This document shows positions 24,309-32,182 of a stretch of 33,762 bases of DNA, in pieces. Every line of letters starts with the position of its first letter. Within the stretch, counting starts at the first letter, position 1. Under the pieces are notes generated by a model, which did no database searches, was not told where the DNA came from, and was given only the letters and a program-made list of their open reading frames with translations. The stretch comes from Bacteroidales bacterium (lineage in GTDB: Bacteria > Bacteroidota > Bacteroidia > Bacteroidales > UBA12170), in the NCBI GenBank assembly GCA_016744655.1, contig JADGDY010000039.1:1-33762 (forward strand), read 5' to 3'. The translations under genes were made by a program, and so were the position numbers.

Positions 24309-25904
24309 ATGAAGCGGATATTTTATGTAATTTTAATTTTGATTGTTCCGCAGATTATTGTGTTTGGTTACATAACCAATATCGATGAGGAGCAAGAAAA
24401 AGACATCAAACTGATCAACTACACTAAGAAAGCCGACAGGCTAGATAGAAAGGTAGTAGATCACACCAAATTTGAAGAACTTCAAAAAGATTTCGAACGT
24501 CCACAAGATGTGACTTTAGCTTGTTTAAGTTGTCACACCGAGAGACATGGAGAAATCATGGCCAACAACCACTGGACTTGGGACCGTAAAGAAAAACTAC
24601 ACGGTCGCGGTTTAGAATCAGTGGGTAAAACAAACATCCTCAATAACTTTTGTATTGGAGTTAGTGCAAGTGAGAAAACCTGTACTCGCTGTCATATTGG
24701 TTATGGATGGGAGGATCAAAGTTTTGATTTCTCAAAAGCAGAAAACATTGACTGTTTAGTTTGTCACGACAAGAGTGGTATGTACGAAAAGGCAAAAGGT
24801 GCAGCAGGATATCCTGTGGAAGGCCTTAATCTAAATGTGATTTCACAAAGTGTTGGTTCTCCAGGTAGAACCAATTGTGGTGTATGTCACTTCTGGGGAG
24901 GTGGTGGAAACAATGTGAAACATGGGGATTTAGATAAAGCCATGATCGACTGTTCAAGAGAAGTTGATGTACACATGACTACCGAAGGTGAAGACATGAG
25001 TTGTGTGGAATGCCACGTAACAGAAAATCACAACATCACCGGTAAATTGTACGCCCTTTCATCAGAAAACAAAAACAGAGTTACATGTGAGCAATGTCAT
25101 ACCGACGAACCTCACCAAGATAAAATACTTAATGACCACGGATATCGTATTGCTTGTCAAACTTGTCACATCCCTGAATATGCCAAAGCCAACTCCACAA
25201 AAATGATTTGGGATTGGAGTACTGCAGGTCGATTAGACGAAGACGGACATTCGACACATGAAAACGATGCGGATGGTAACCACAATTACTTAAGTATTAA
25301 AGGAACTTTCGTTTATGACGATCATGTTGTTCCTGAATATTTCTGGTTCAACGGATTAGCTGATCACATGCTAATTACAGATACTATTAAATCATTTCCT
25401 ATCCAGATGAATTCTCTATCTGGTTCTTACGATGATAAGAATGCAAATATTGAGTCTACAGGTAGTTCAAAGATATGGCCTGTTAAAGTACATAGAGGTA
25501 AACAACCTTATGATGTCGGGAATATGACATTAGTTCAACCTAAGCTTTGGTCGCCTGTTAAAGGCGACAGTGCTTATTGGGTAGACTTCGATTGGAATGA
25601 ATCCATTATAGCAGGAATGGGATACTTAGGCCTACCTTATAGCGGAGAGTACGATTTTGCTGAAACAGAAATGTATTGGCCTTTGAATCATCAAGTATCA
25701 CCTGCTGACAAATCATTACAATGTATCGATTGTCACACCAGTAGTCCTAAAGGTAGATTAGCTAATTTAAATGACTTCTATTTACCTGGTCGAGACCGTT
25801 TCGCTTTGATTGATAATATAGGAATCATCCTATTAGTATTAACCTTAGCTGGGGTAGTTATTCATGGTGGAATTCGAATTGTTTTAGGTCGTAATAATCA
25901 TTAA
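24309..25904 (+). CDS. Octahaem c-type cytochrome, tetrathionate reductase (OTR) family
   Basis: 531 residues with an N-terminal signal/anchor helix (3-21) and a C-terminal membrane helix (about 499-526). Exactly eight CxxCH haem sites: Cys72 (CLSCH), 125 (CTRCH), 149 (CLVCH), 190 (CGVCH), 232 (CVECH), 260 (CEQCH), 283 (CQTCH) and 472 (CIDCH). Seven lie in the first 290 residues and the eighth after a long domain, as in the OTR family of Shewanella. The family is related to hydroxylamine oxidoreductase and pentahaem nitrite reductase and in vitro reduces tetrathionate, nitrite and hydroxylamine; Lys is the distal ligand of its active-site haem. Here lysines are available (e.g. NSTKMIWDWSTAG), but the ligand cannot be assigned. 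It is first in an operon with a cytochrome b and two rhodaneses, pointing to a sulfur substrate. It acts in the periplasm, fed by the membrane cytochrome b. Confidence 0.94.
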   Translation: MKRIFYVILILIVPQIIVFGYITNIDEEQEKDIKLINYTKKADRLDRKVVDHTKFEELQKDFERPQDVTLACLSCHTERHGEIMANNHWTWDRKEKLHGRGLESVGKTNILNNFCIGVSASEKTCTRCHIGYGWEDQSFDFSKAENIDCLVCHDKSGMYEKAKGAAGYPVEGLNLNVISQSVGSPGRTNCGVCHFWGGGGNNVKHGDLDKAMIDCSREVDVHMTTEGEDMSCVECHVTENHNITGKLYALSSENKNRVTCEQCHTDEPHQDKILNDHGYRIACQTCHIPEYAKANSTKMIWDWSTAGRLDEDGHSTHENDADGNHNYLSIKGTFVYDDHVVPEYFWFNGLADHMLITDTIKSFPIQMNSLSGSYDDKNANIESTGSSKIWPVKVHRGKQPYDVGNMTLVQPKLWSPVKGDSAYWVDFDWNESIIAGMGYLGLPYSGEYDFAETEMYWPLNHQVSPADKSLQCIDCHTSSPKGRLANLNDFYLPGRDRFALIDNIGIILLVLTLAGVVIHGGIRIVLGRNNH

Positions 25905-25943
25905 TACTATTAAAACAGTTCACATCTGATAAAAAGAAAAATT

Positions 25944-27050
25944 ATGAAAGTATATATATATAAAATATTTGAGAGATTTTGGCACTGGATGCAAGCCTTC
26001 CTCATTCTATTCCTTGCTGTCACAGGTTTTGAAATACATGGATATTATGAGCTATTTGGATATAGAGAAGCCGTATTATTTCACGACAATGCAGCATGGG
26101 CATTTTTAGTACTTATTGTTTTCGCCATCTTTTGGCACTTCACCACTGGAGAATGGAAACAATATATTCCTACAACTAAAATGATTAAAGAACAAGCACA
26201 ATATTATATAACTGGGATATTCAAAGGTGCAGAACACCCTACAAACAAACTGGTTTATAATAAATTCAATCCTTTACAACGAATGATTTATTTAGGTCTT
26301 AAGATTCTAGTGATTCCTGTAATGGTATTGTCTGGTTTTGCTTATATGTATCTTAACTATCCAAATATGGCTTTTGAGTTAGCATCGTTGGATACCGTTG
26401 CTGCAATACATACTATGGGAGCATTTTTCCTCATCATATTTGTAATCGCTCACATTTACCTTACCACCACAGGTCATAAACCTGCTAGTAGCATGAAGGC
26501 TATGATAACAGGTTGGGAAGAGATGGATGAGAAGGAAGCAAAAGAGTTAATTGTAAGCTCTTTAGAACATAATCTGATAAAGACCAAAGAACAGTTAATT
26601 TCTAAGGAAGACAGCAGTAAATTCTTAGATGATGCTTTGGAAGCTACTGAGAAAAAGATGGGAATCAGCAAGGATCATAAATTCCGCGATGTGATTGCCA
26701 ATAGTGGAGCAGGATATTTTAAAATTAATGCCAAAGGAAACTTTGAGGAGGTTAATAATGCATGGCTTAAGCTATATAAATACAAAAATGCTGCTGACGT
26801 AGTAGGAAAACATTATAGTCTATCTCGTTCAAAAGAAGCATTAAAAGAGCTTGAAGATTCTTTTGCGAAGGTAATGAATGGTGATACCATTGAGCATGGT
26901 CTAGTGATGAGAAAATGCCAAGATGGTAGTGTAGGATATCACACCATAACAATGACACCTTGTACTAAAGATGGAATTATCAAAGGCGTTGAAGGATTCA
27001 TCTTAGATGTAGATGCAAAAAATGCTGCAGCTATGCAGTGGGACAAATAA
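25944..27050 (+). CDS. Membrane cytochrome b (b561-type) fused to a PAS domain
   Basis: 368 residues. The first about 180 form a four-helix di-haem cytochrome b of the thiosulfate reductase/hydrogenase/formate dehydrogenase gamma-subunit kind, with candidate axial histidines His14 (RFWHW), His47 or His65 (FWHF), His156 (AAIHTMG) and His170 (VIAHIYL). Such subunits oxidise menaquinol and pass electrons across the membrane. A linker (about 185-240) rich in charged residues follows, then a PAS domain (about 245-360: RDVIANSGAGYFKINAKGNF, VNNAWLKLYKYKNAADVVGK, TITMTPCTKDG, VEGFILDVD). No kinase, cyclase or HTH follows the PAS domain, so it probably senses a ligand or redox state and tunes the cytochrome itself. 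The gene follows the octahaem cytochrome by 39 bases and is its likely quinol-side partner. Confidence 0.92.
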   Translation: MKVYIYKIFERFWHWMQAFLILFLAVTGFEIHGYYELFGYREAVLFHDNAAWAFLVLIVFAIFWHFTTGEWKQYIPTTKMIKEQAQYYITGIFKGAEHPTNKLVYNKFNPLQRMIYLGLKILVIPVMVLSGFAYMYLNYPNMAFELASLDTVAAIHTMGAFFLIIFVIAHIYLTTTGHKPASSMKAMITGWEEMDEKEAKELIVSSLEHNLIKTKEQLISKEDSSKFLDDALEATEKKMGISKDHKFRDVIANSGAGYFKINAKGNFEEVNNAWLKLYKYKNAADVVGKHYSLSRSKEALKELEDSFAKVMNGDTIEHGLVMRKCQDGSVGYHTITMTPCTKDGIIKGVEGFILDVDAKNAAAMQWDK

Positions 27051-27078
27051 TTAATAGATAATAAGAAAAATCAAAATA

Positions 27079-27591
27079 ATGAAAAAGTCATATTTATTTC
27101 AACTGCTAGGATTATTAAGCATCGTTTTGATGGTTTCCTGCAGCGATAACACAAAGGTATACCAAAACGTAGATGAGATGATCGCTGAGCTTACACCAAG
27201 TGTTGACATGATTTCCGTAGAGGAACTACATACTTGGTTAGACACAGGAATTGTACTACTAGTTGACGTAAGAGAAGCAAACGAATTTAATCCTGGTTTT
27301 ATTCCTGGGTCAGTTAACATCCCTCGCGGATTAGTTGAATTTAAAATCGCAAAAGATCAATTTTGGGAAGATCAATTCTTATACCCACCTCTAAAAGAGG
27401 AAACCATCATCCTAATTTGTAAAAAAGGTCATAGAAGCATAATGACTGTAGAAGCTATTAATAAACTAGGATTTAAAAATGTAAAGGTATTAGATGGAGG
27501 TTTCAAAAAATGGGAATTATCCTATCCTCTTGAACAAGAGAAAAATTTAGATCAAGTTCATGATGGCGGTGGCGAAGTTGGAGGCTGCTAA
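27079..27591 (+). CDS. Rhodanese-domain lipoprotein with C-terminal GGC
   Basis: 170 residues with lipobox LMVSC (lipid on Cys21). A single rhodanese domain at about 43-155: VLLVDVREANEFNPGFIPGS, then the active loop CKKGHRS with Cys114, then VKVLDGGFKKW. The tail DGGGEVGGC ends the protein in Gly-Gly-Cys, leaving a free terminal cysteine that could carry a persulfide or a metal or form a disulfide. Located 28 bases after the cytochrome b gene, so part of the octahaem operon. It probably transfers sulfane sulfur in the periplasm, for example delivering or removing sulfur formed by the cytochrome complex (inference). Rhodanese identity is certain; substrate unknown. Confidence 0.92.
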   Translation: MKKSYLFQLLGLLSIVLMVSCSDNTKVYQNVDEMIAELTPSVDMISVEELHTWLDTGIVLLVDVREANEFNPGFIPGSVNIPRGLVEFKIAKDQFWEDQFLYPPLKEETIILICKKGHRSIMTVEAINKLGFKNVKVLDGGFKKWELSYPLEQEKNLDQVHDGGGEVGGC

Positions 27592-27636
27592 ACATCATAC
27601 AATCAAAAAAATTAAACAAGATAAAAACATAATATT

Positions 27637-28503
27637 ATGAAAAATACAATCAAAACATACACATTACTTATTGCCTTTTTATTTGTAGCAAGTTTCACGT
27701 TTGCTCAAGGCGATATCATGACAGCTAAAGATTTTAGCAAAGCCATAAAAGACAAAAACACTGTTGTAGTTTCAGCACAAACTGCAAAAAACTATGGAGT
27801 TTCTCATATCAAGGGAGCTATTCATGTTGACCATAAAAAACTTTATAAAGCAGGTAACCCAGAAGGTGTAATTTTATCACCAGAGGAGCTTGCAAAAGTA
27901 TTTGGTGACCTAGGTATTTCAAATACCAATACTATTGTTATTTATGATGGAGCAAAAAACAAATATGCTGGACGAGTTTATTGGATATTAAAGTATTTAG
28001 GCGCTGAGAACGTAACTATTCTTGAAAAAGATATGAAAGCTTGGAGAAGTGCTAGAGTGCCTTTAACAAAAGCTCCTGCTAAAGGGAAAGCTACAACTTT
28101 CACAGCAAATGTAAATAACGACATTATAGTTGATATGGCTTGGATTCAAGCTCATGCAAAAGATGCAAATGTTGCATTAGTTGATGTTAGAGATACTCAA
28201 GAATTCACTGGCGTATCAACAAAAAACCCTAGCCCAGGTCATATTACTGGCGCTATTAATTTAAATTGGGAAACTCTAGTTACCGAACAAGGTGTTTTAA
28301 AAGATAAAGCTACATTAGAGTCTTTAATGAAATCAGCTGGTATTACTGCAGACAAAACTATAGTTTTCTATTGTACCACTTCAGTTAGAGCTGGATTACC
28401 ATATTTGGTTGCAAAAACAATTTTAGGCTTCCCTAATGTAAAAGTATATGATGGTGCAATGAACGAATGGAAAGAAACTGCATCTAATCCAATAACGAAA
28501 TAA
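27637..28503 (+). CDS. Exported thiosulfate/3-mercaptopyruvate sulfurtransferase (two-domain rhodanese)
   Basis: 288 residues with a signal peptide ending near FTFAQ (residue 24), so it is periplasmic. Two rhodanese domains in the usual SseA/TST arrangement. The N-terminal one (about 28-145) has IYDGAKNKYAGRVY with Asp in place of cysteine and is catalytically silent, as normal for this family. The C-terminal one (about 165-285) has LVDVRDTQEFTG, GHITGAINLNW and the active loop YCTTSVRAG with Cys246. The loop differs from CRxGxR of thiosulfate-type and CGxGxT/S of mercaptopyruvate-type enzymes, so the donor cannot be read off. It is last in the octahaem operon, 45 bases after the GGC rhodanese, and is followed by a strong terminator. 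Confidence 0.93.
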   Translation: MKNTIKTYTLLIAFLFVASFTFAQGDIMTAKDFSKAIKDKNTVVVSAQTAKNYGVSHIKGAIHVDHKKLYKAGNPEGVILSPEELAKVFGDLGISNTNTIVIYDGAKNKYAGRVYWILKYLGAENVTILEKDMKAWRSARVPLTKAPAKGKATTFTANVNNDIIVDMAWIQAHAKDANVALVDVRDTQEFTGVSTKNPSPGHITGAINLNWETLVTEQGVLKDKATLESLMKSAGITADKTIVFYCTTSVRAGLPYLVAKTILGFPNVKVYDGAMNEWKETASNPITK

Positions 28504-28543
28504 AGATCTGCTTCATTCATTAAAATTTTTTTGATGAATATTC

Positions 28544-28571
28544 AAGAGGAGTCGTAATGGCTCCTCTTTTT
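28544..28571 (+). terminator. Rho-independent terminator of the octahaem operon
   Basis: AAGAGGAG (28544-28551) pairs with CTCCTCTT (28561-28568) around a 9-base loop and runs into seven T residues. Confidence 0.85.
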
Positions 28572-28577
28572 TTATGC

Positions 28578-28585
28578 TATATTTG
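28578..28585 (+). promoter_or_regulatory. Promoter -7 box of the porin gene at 28606
   Basis: TATATTTG (TAnnTTTG), 20 bases before the ATG and directly after the preceding terminator, so the porin would have a very short leader. Confidence 0.4.
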
Positions 28586-28605
28586 TTAGGCTATAAATCA
28601 AAATC

Positions 28606-29907
28606 ATGAAAAAACGAATCAATTTAATAGTGCTTTTTGTATTAATCACAAGCGCTCCCTTGTTTGCTCAATTCTCCATTAAAGCAGAACTCCGAAATAG
28701 AGTTGAATTGAATAATGGATTAATGACTTTGCCAACTGAAAGTTCAGAAGCGGCATTATTTGTCACCCAAAGAAGTCGTTTAAACCTCAACTATAAAAAC
28801 GATAAATTCACGGCTAAGTTCAGCATGCAAGATGTGAGGTTTTGGGGAGAAAACGATATCGCTACTAAAACAGGAATTCAAACCAGCACCAAAGGTTTTG
28901 GAATTGCAGAGGCTTGGTTCGATTGGAATTTCGCTAAAAACTGGGGACTAAAAACAGGACGCCAAATTTGGAATTACGATGACGGAAGGCTTTTGTCTCA
29001 TAGAAATTGGAACCAATATGGTTTATTCTATGATGCTTTCTTATTGCATTATGATAATGAAAACCTCAAAATTCATTTGGGTTCCTCAATTAGTAATACT
29101 TGGGCATCATTCAATAAAGATAGTTTTGATGCAGAAAATAATCCTTATGAAACACCATTAGGTTATCGAATAAAGTATTTCAATTTTTTGTGGATGAAAA
29201 TAAATATTTCCGAAAGGTTATCCATTAGCTTATCAGAATACATAAGTAACTACTTAGCGGCCAACACCTCCTCTACTGTATACACTTTAGCAACAACAGC
29301 GATACACTTCAATTATCATACTGACAAAACAAAAGTTCTAACTAACATCTTTTTTCAATATGGTAGTAAAGACTCCGAACTTAAAGAGAACTCATATATG
29401 ATCACTATGTTATGGAAACAAAAGTTCCATTCAATAGAAACAGGGCTTGGAGTTGATTTTATGACAGGCGACAATAAAAAATCTGGTGCTTTCGATATTT
29501 TATATGGAGCAAGACATAAATACAATGGTTGGATGAATTATTATGTAATCCCCGGTAGTACTAAGAATGGAGGTCTAGTCGACCTTAATGCCAATATTAA
29601 ATGGTCGATCAACAAACAGCATTCTATTTATGCTTCATTTCATCAATTTTGGCTAGAAACTGATTCCTACAATTACGAAATAGATACAGATAATTCTCAT
29701 TTAACTAATAATCTTGGTAATGAATTAGATCTGAGTTATATGTACAAGTTTAATAAATCATTCAATATTCAAGCCTTCTTTGCTTACTATTTTGCAACAG
29801 AAACCACAGAATACATTAAAGGTATTGCTGCAGGTAAAAGCACTTCTCCCTACTGGGCAAGTATAATGCTCACCTTTAAACCACAACTGTTTAAAACAGA
29901 TATTTAG
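28606..29907 (+). CDS. Outer membrane beta-barrel protein, alginate-export-like porin
   Basis: 433 residues with a signal peptide (ending near LFAQ, residue 22). The body consists of alternating barrel strands: SIKAELRNRVELNN, FVTQRSRLNLNYKNDKFTAKF, QDVRFWGEN, GIAEAWFDWNFAKNWGLKTG, GLFYDAFLLHYDNENLKIHLG and, at the end, YWASIMLTFKPQLF. RQIWNYDDGRLLSHRNWNQYG is the motif of the alginate-export (Alginate_exp) porin family (GRQ...GDQRL.G...W...GR.FDA). Members carry polysaccharides or other solutes; in respiratory clusters they often occur beside periplasmic reductases. Here it has its own promoter after the octahaem operon and precedes the molybdenum cofactor operon. It is a different family from the OprO/P porin at 19457-20554. 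Substrate unknown. Confidence 0.88.
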   Translation: MKKRINLIVLFVLITSAPLFAQFSIKAELRNRVELNNGLMTLPTESSEAALFVTQRSRLNLNYKNDKFTAKFSMQDVRFWGENDIATKTGIQTSTKGFGIAEAWFDWNFAKNWGLKTGRQIWNYDDGRLLSHRNWNQYGLFYDAFLLHYDNENLKIHLGSSISNTWASFNKDSFDAENNPYETPLGYRIKYFNFLWMKINISERLSISLSEYISNYLAANTSSTVYTLATTAIHFNYHTDKTKVLTNIFFQYGSKDSELKENSYMITMLWKQKFHSIETGLGVDFMTGDNKKSGAFDILYGARHKYNGWMNYYVIPGSTKNGGLVDLNANIKWSINKQHSIYASFHQFWLETDSYNYEIDTDNSHLTNNLGNELDLSYMYKFNKSFNIQAFFAYYFATETTEYIKGIAAGKSTSPYWASIMLTFKPQLFKTDI

Positions 29908-29953
29908 TCTTCTTTTGAATCAATCCTCTCAAAGATCTTATATTCAGATTTTA

Positions 29954-29985
29954 TTGACATTATTAAATAATTATTTTTACTTTTG
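29954..29985 (+). promoter_or_regulatory. Promoter of the molybdenum cofactor operon
   Basis: TTG (in TTGACA) at 29954-29956 and TACTTTTG (TAnnTTTG) at 29978-29985 give a near-ideal Bacteroidota -33/-7 pair. Transcription would begin close to 29990, just before the structured leader. Confidence 0.6.
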
Positions 29986-29996
29986 TGTCTCATTAA

Positions 29997-30147
29997 ACTC
30001 CGAGTTGATTTTCTAAGTATCTACTAGATATATGAATTGAAAACCAATGGGTTGTCTGGGAAACCATCAGCCTCCCGATATCTGACGATACTGTCAGATT
30101 GACTTTGGAAAGGAGTAAAGCAATATCATTCAGGTATTGTCCTTTCC
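29997..30147 (+). ncRNA. Structured leader of the Moco operon, candidate Moco riboswitch
   Basis: ACTCC (29997-30001) pairs with GGAGT (30112-30116) to close the element. Inside are TTGATTTTC with GAAAACCAA, a small TATCT/AGATA hairpin, a GGGAAACC...GCCTCCCG core and the perfect hairpin ATCTGAC/GTCAGAT (30080-30086, 30093-30099). The 3' arm overlaps GGAAAGGA (30107-30114), which can instead pair with TCCTTTCC (30140-30147), giving mutually exclusive folds as in riboswitch platforms. The CTCCGAG start and GCCTCCCG core resemble the Moco RNA motif (RF01055), which controls molybdopterin genes. The resemblance is from memory; no covariance search was possible. Confidence 0.6.
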
Positions 30148-30210
30148 GTATATTATAAAGTTTAGTGTAAATATTTTAGCAGCATTTTAGCTCTTAATAA
30201 AATACTTTGT

Positions 30211-31398
30211 ATGTTAAAAAAGATGACTCCATTAGGTAAAGCTTTGGAAATTGTTTTACAAGACGCTCAAGCAGTAGAAACTGAAGAGGTGAATATTCAT
30301 GAATCATTGAATCGATGTTTGGCTACGGATATTAAAACGGATACCGATGTTCCTTCCTTTTCTAAATCTGCCATGGATGGATATGCCATGAAGCAAGAAG
30401 ACTTGTTTAAAGAGCTCGAAATGATTGAACATATTCCTGCTGGAATTGCTCCTCAAAAAGTAGTTGAAAGCGGGCAGTGTAGTCGCATTATGACAGGCGC
30501 CATGGTTCCTGAAGGAGCCGACACGGTCATCATGATTGAACATACAGAGACTTTAGAAAATGGGAAAATCAAATTCCTGAAAGAGAAAAGCAAAAGCAAT
30601 ATCTTATACCAAGGTGAGGATAAAAAGAAAGGCGATGTGGTTCTTCAAAAAGGAATCATTGTGAATCCTGCTCATATTGGAATTATGGCCAATGTGGGAG
30701 CAGTAAAATTACACGTTCACAAATCGGTAAAGGTTGGCATTTTAGCCACAGGAACTGAATTAGTAGATCCATCTGAAGCCATTGTTCCTCCACAAATTAG
30801 AAATAGTAACTCTTATCAAATTCAAGCCCTTTGCCATAGGTTAGGTGCAGAAACTAATAATATAGGTGTAGTAGAAGATAACCCCGATGCTATTCTGGAA
30901 AAGATTAAATCGTTAATTCCAGATCATGACATCATCGTATTTACTGGTGGTGCTTCATTTGGAGATTTTGACTATTCTGAAAAAGTTCTTCGAGAACTTA
31001 ATGCAGAAATCTTACTCGAAAAACTCGCCATACAACCTGGCAAACCTATGCTATATGGTAAACTGGGTGAAAAGTATTTATTTGGACTTTCTGGTAATCC
31101 AGTGTCCTCCTCTATTCAATTTGAATTATTGACAAAACCATTAATCAACAAATTAATGGGCAAAAGTCAGGCTACAAGAATTTTCCAACTTCCAATTGGT
31201 AAGGATATGAGCAGAAGAGTTTGTGAAAGAGATCTGTTTCTACCTGTAGTGGTTGATGAAAAAATGGAAGTTAAGCCGGTAGAATACCATGGCTCAGCAC
31301 ATATAAATGCTTATGAAAATGCGGAAGCACTTGCTTGTTTTCCCATTGGAAAAAAAGAATTAAAAAAAGGAGATTTAGTCGATGTTAGATTCCTATAA
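30211..31398 (+). CDS. moeA: Molybdopterin molybdenumtransferase
   Basis: 395 residues, the full length of MoeA. It inserts molybdenum into adenylated molybdopterin to form the cofactor, in the cytoplasm. Signature stretches: SAMDGYAM near 54-61, CSRIMTGAMVPEGADTVIMI near 90-109, the MPT-binding domain KVGILATGTELVDP near 175-188, IIVFTGGASFGDFDYSEKVL near 240-259, AIQPGKPMLYGK near 272-283 and LFGLSGNPVSSSIQF near 289-303. The C-terminal domain IV follows. The family usually shows GGVSxGdyD; here it is GGASFGDFD, a common variant. First gene of the Moco operon; its last 17 bases overlap the start of moaA, so the two are translationally coupled. A structured leader upstream suggests control by cofactor level. 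Confidence 0.96.
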   Translation: MLKKMTPLGKALEIVLQDAQAVETEEVNIHESLNRCLATDIKTDTDVPSFSKSAMDGYAMKQEDLFKELEMIEHIPAGIAPQKVVESGQCSRIMTGAMVPEGADTVIMIEHTETLENGKIKFLKEKSKSNILYQGEDKKKGDVVLQKGIIVNPAHIGIMANVGAVKLHVHKSVKVGILATGTELVDPSEAIVPPQIRNSNSYQIQALCHRLGAETNNIGVVEDNPDAILEKIKSLIPDHDIIVFTGGASFGDFDYSEKVLRELNAEILLEKLAIQPGKPMLYGKLGEKYLFGLSGNPVSSSIQFELLTKPLINKLMGKSQATRIFQLPIGKDMSRRVCERDLFLPVVVDEKMEVKPVEYHGSAHINAYENAEALACFPIGKKELKKGDLVDVRFL

Positions 31399-32182
31399 AC
31401 GACCTATCACCTACTTGAGGATTTCGGTTACCGATCGTTGTAATCTCCGCTGCACCTACTGTATGCCGGAGGAGGGTATCGATTGGATTCCCCATCAAAA
31501 AATATTAAGCTTAGAAGAAATTGCGGAAGTGGCTCGAGTTGGAGCTCGTTTAGGAATTAAAAAAATCCGACTTACAGGTGGAGAGCCATTGGTTAGAAAA
31601 GGAATTGTAAACCTAGTGGAAGAAATTTCTGCAATCGAAGGAATAGAAGATATTGCCATGACTACCAATGGAATTTTACTTCCAGAATTCGCAAAGGATT
31701 TGAAAAAAGCTGGGCTACATAGAGTTAATATTAGTCTTGATAGTCTAGATGCTGAGAAATTTCAAAAACTAACACGAGTTGGGCAATTAGAAGAAGTTTT
31801 AGAAGGAATACAATCTGCCAAAGAAGCTGGATTAGAACCTGTGAAAATAAATTGCGTGGTTACTCCTAGCACTACAACTAAAGACAAGGAAGATTTAAAA
31901 ACTTTCTGCAACAAAGAAGGGTTAGAATTACGTTTCATTCAAGAAATGTCTCTTGAAAAAGGTGAGTTTTCAGTAGTTGAAGGTGGAGAAGGAGGTAATT
32001 GTAGTATTTGCAATCGTTTAAGATTAACAGCGCAAGGTGATATTATGCCTTGCCTATTTAGCTCGAGTGGATATAATGTAAAAGAATTAGGAATAGAGAA
32101 TGCTTATAACATGGCCGTGGCTTTAAAACCCAAAAGTGGCCATAGCAATAAAGTAGGTTCATTTTATAATATTGGAGGATAA
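31382..32182 (+). CDS. moaA: GTP 3',8-cyclase (radical SAM), compact form
   Basis: 266 residues, against about 320-340 for usual MoaA. It converts GTP to 3',8-cyclo-GTP, the first step of molybdopterin synthesis. The radical SAM cluster motif is C20-NLR-C24-TY-C27, followed by LTGGEPLVRKG. The C-terminal cluster is also complete: C207-SI-C210-NRLRLTAQGDIMP-C224. The conserved Gly-Gly end is kept (FYNIGG). About 55 residues normally present between the HFMRxIELM-like strand (here LRFIQEMSLE) and the second cluster are missing, replaced by the short GEFSVVEGGEGG link. Both metal clusters and the GG tail argue that it is functional. The start overlaps moeA by 17 bases, and its stop shares a base with the moaC start (TAATG). 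Confidence 0.94.
   Translation: MLDSYKRPITYLRISVTDRCNLRCTYCMPEEGIDWIPHQKILSLEEIAEVARVGARLGIKKIRLTGGEPLVRKGIVNLVEEISAIEGIEDIAMTTNGILLPEFAKDLKKAGLHRVNISLDSLDAEKFQKLTRVGQLEEVLEGIQSAKEAGLEPVKINCVVTPSTTTKDKEDLKTFCNKEGLELRFIQEMSLEKGEFSVVEGGEGGNCSICNRLRLTAQGDIMPCLFSSSGYNVKELGIENAYNMAVALKPKSGHSNKVGSFYNIGG

Noticed and set aside
24309-25904. Possibility that the octahaem protein is a hydroxylamine oxidoreductase or MccA sulfite reductase
   Set aside because: All eight sites are plain CxxCH with no CX15CH as in MccA, and the HAO cross-linking Tyr context was not seen; the seven-plus-one spacing fits the OTR family better.
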